Positions 6,134 to 6,165 of a DNA stretch of 6,165 bases are shown here, piece by piece. Location of the stretch: positions 1 to 6,165 of the forward strand of contig JAURMJ010000162.1 in assembly GCA_030830765.1 (NCBI GenBank), given 5' to 3'. Made by a program: the position numbers and the translations under genes. Numbering within the stretch: the stretch's first letter is position 1; each line of letters opens with the position of its first letter. This stretch comes from Quisquiliibacterium sp. Its GTDB lineage: Bacteria; Pseudomonadota; Gammaproteobacteria; Burkholderiales; Burkholderiaceae_E. The notes beneath the pieces are model-generated. The model worked only from the letters and a program-made list of their open reading frames with translations, searched no databases and was not told the origin of the DNA.

Positions 6134-6165
6134 TCACCGGCCAAGCCATTGCGCAACCGGATCGA
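6134..6165 (-). CDS. Possible 3' end of surE (5'/3'-nucleotidase), partial
   Basis: On the - strand, the frame starting at 6163 reads DPVAQWLGR and stops at TGA 6136-6134, 10 bases before pcm. A short C-terminus with a Trp-Leu ending fits SurE, which commonly precedes pcm, and the spacing suits a co-transcribed gene. Nine codons are far too few to prove identity. Of the other two frames, one stops at 6120 (forming ATGA with the pcm start) and the other is the pcm frame itself. The call rests mainly on gene-order expectation. Confidence 0.35.
   Translation of the reverse strand, partial: DPVAQWLGR

Larger units (their letters stand above)
474..6165 (-). other. Probable operon: (surE)-pcm-nlpD-exonuclease-rlmD-CoA-transferase-cinA-like
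   Basis: All genes on this strand are co-directional, with gaps of about 10, 61, -1, -8, -8 and 26 bases. No terminator-like hairpin with a T-run appears between them, and only the 61-base gap before nlpD could hold a dedicated intergenic promoter. The overlaps at nlpD/exonuclease, exonuclease/rlmD and rlmD/CoA-transferase suggest coupled translation. Promoters inside coding sequence, as known for rpoS within nlpD in E. coli, cannot be excluded by eye. Confidence 0.7.

Overview
The window is GC-rich, looks close to 60% GC by eye, and is almost fully coding. It reads as a chromosomal housekeeping region of a betaproteobacterium. Burkholderiales, possibly an Alcaligenaceae-like lineage, is the best guess. 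The grounds are the pcm-nlpD gene order, the long Pro/Ala-rich N-terminus and GQTISKP motif of Pcm, the degenerate NlpD-type M23 domain, and a CoA-transferase and crotonase of the kind abundant in that order. The taxon is an inference from gene content and remembered family features; no search was run.

Layout. On the + strand, positions 1-414 hold the C-terminal part of an enoyl-CoA hydratase/isomerase whose start lies outside the window. Everything else is on the - strand and is read from right to left: a probable surE 3' end (6134-6165), pcm (5284-6123), an nlpD-like lipoprotein gene (4398-5222), a PolB-type 3'-5' exonuclease (3619-4398), rlmD (2148-3626), a CaiB/BaiF (family III) CoA-transferase (986-2155) and a divergent CinA C-terminal-domain protein (474-959). 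The hydratase and the CinA-like gene converge on a 59-base gap (415-473) that contains a small hairpin.

The six - strand genes are packed like one operon. nlpD and the exonuclease share 1 base (TGATG), the exonuclease and rlmD share 8, and rlmD and the CoA-transferase share 8. The other gaps are 10, 61 and 26 bases. The jobs are mixed: protein-damage repair (Pcm), control of cell-wall splitting (NlpD), nucleic-acid trimming (exonuclease), 23S rRNA m5U1939 methylation (RlmD) and acyl-CoA metabolism (CoA-transferase, with the convergent hydratase possibly related). The surE-pcm-nlpD block is a familiar proteobacterial stationary-phase/stress cluster, but rpoS, which often follows nlpD, is not here; the exonuclease occupies that place.

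I see no mobile element, CRISPR array, tRNA or rRNA gene, and no clear novel multi-gene system. The points most worth following up are the CinA-like protein with altered active-site positions, the nlpD-exonuclease junction without rpoS, the coupled exonuclease-rlmD pair, the NlpD homologue lacking a visible LysM domain, the C-terminal tail of RlmD, an 8-G tract inside the cinA-like gene, and a perfect 12-bp palindrome upstream of nlpD.
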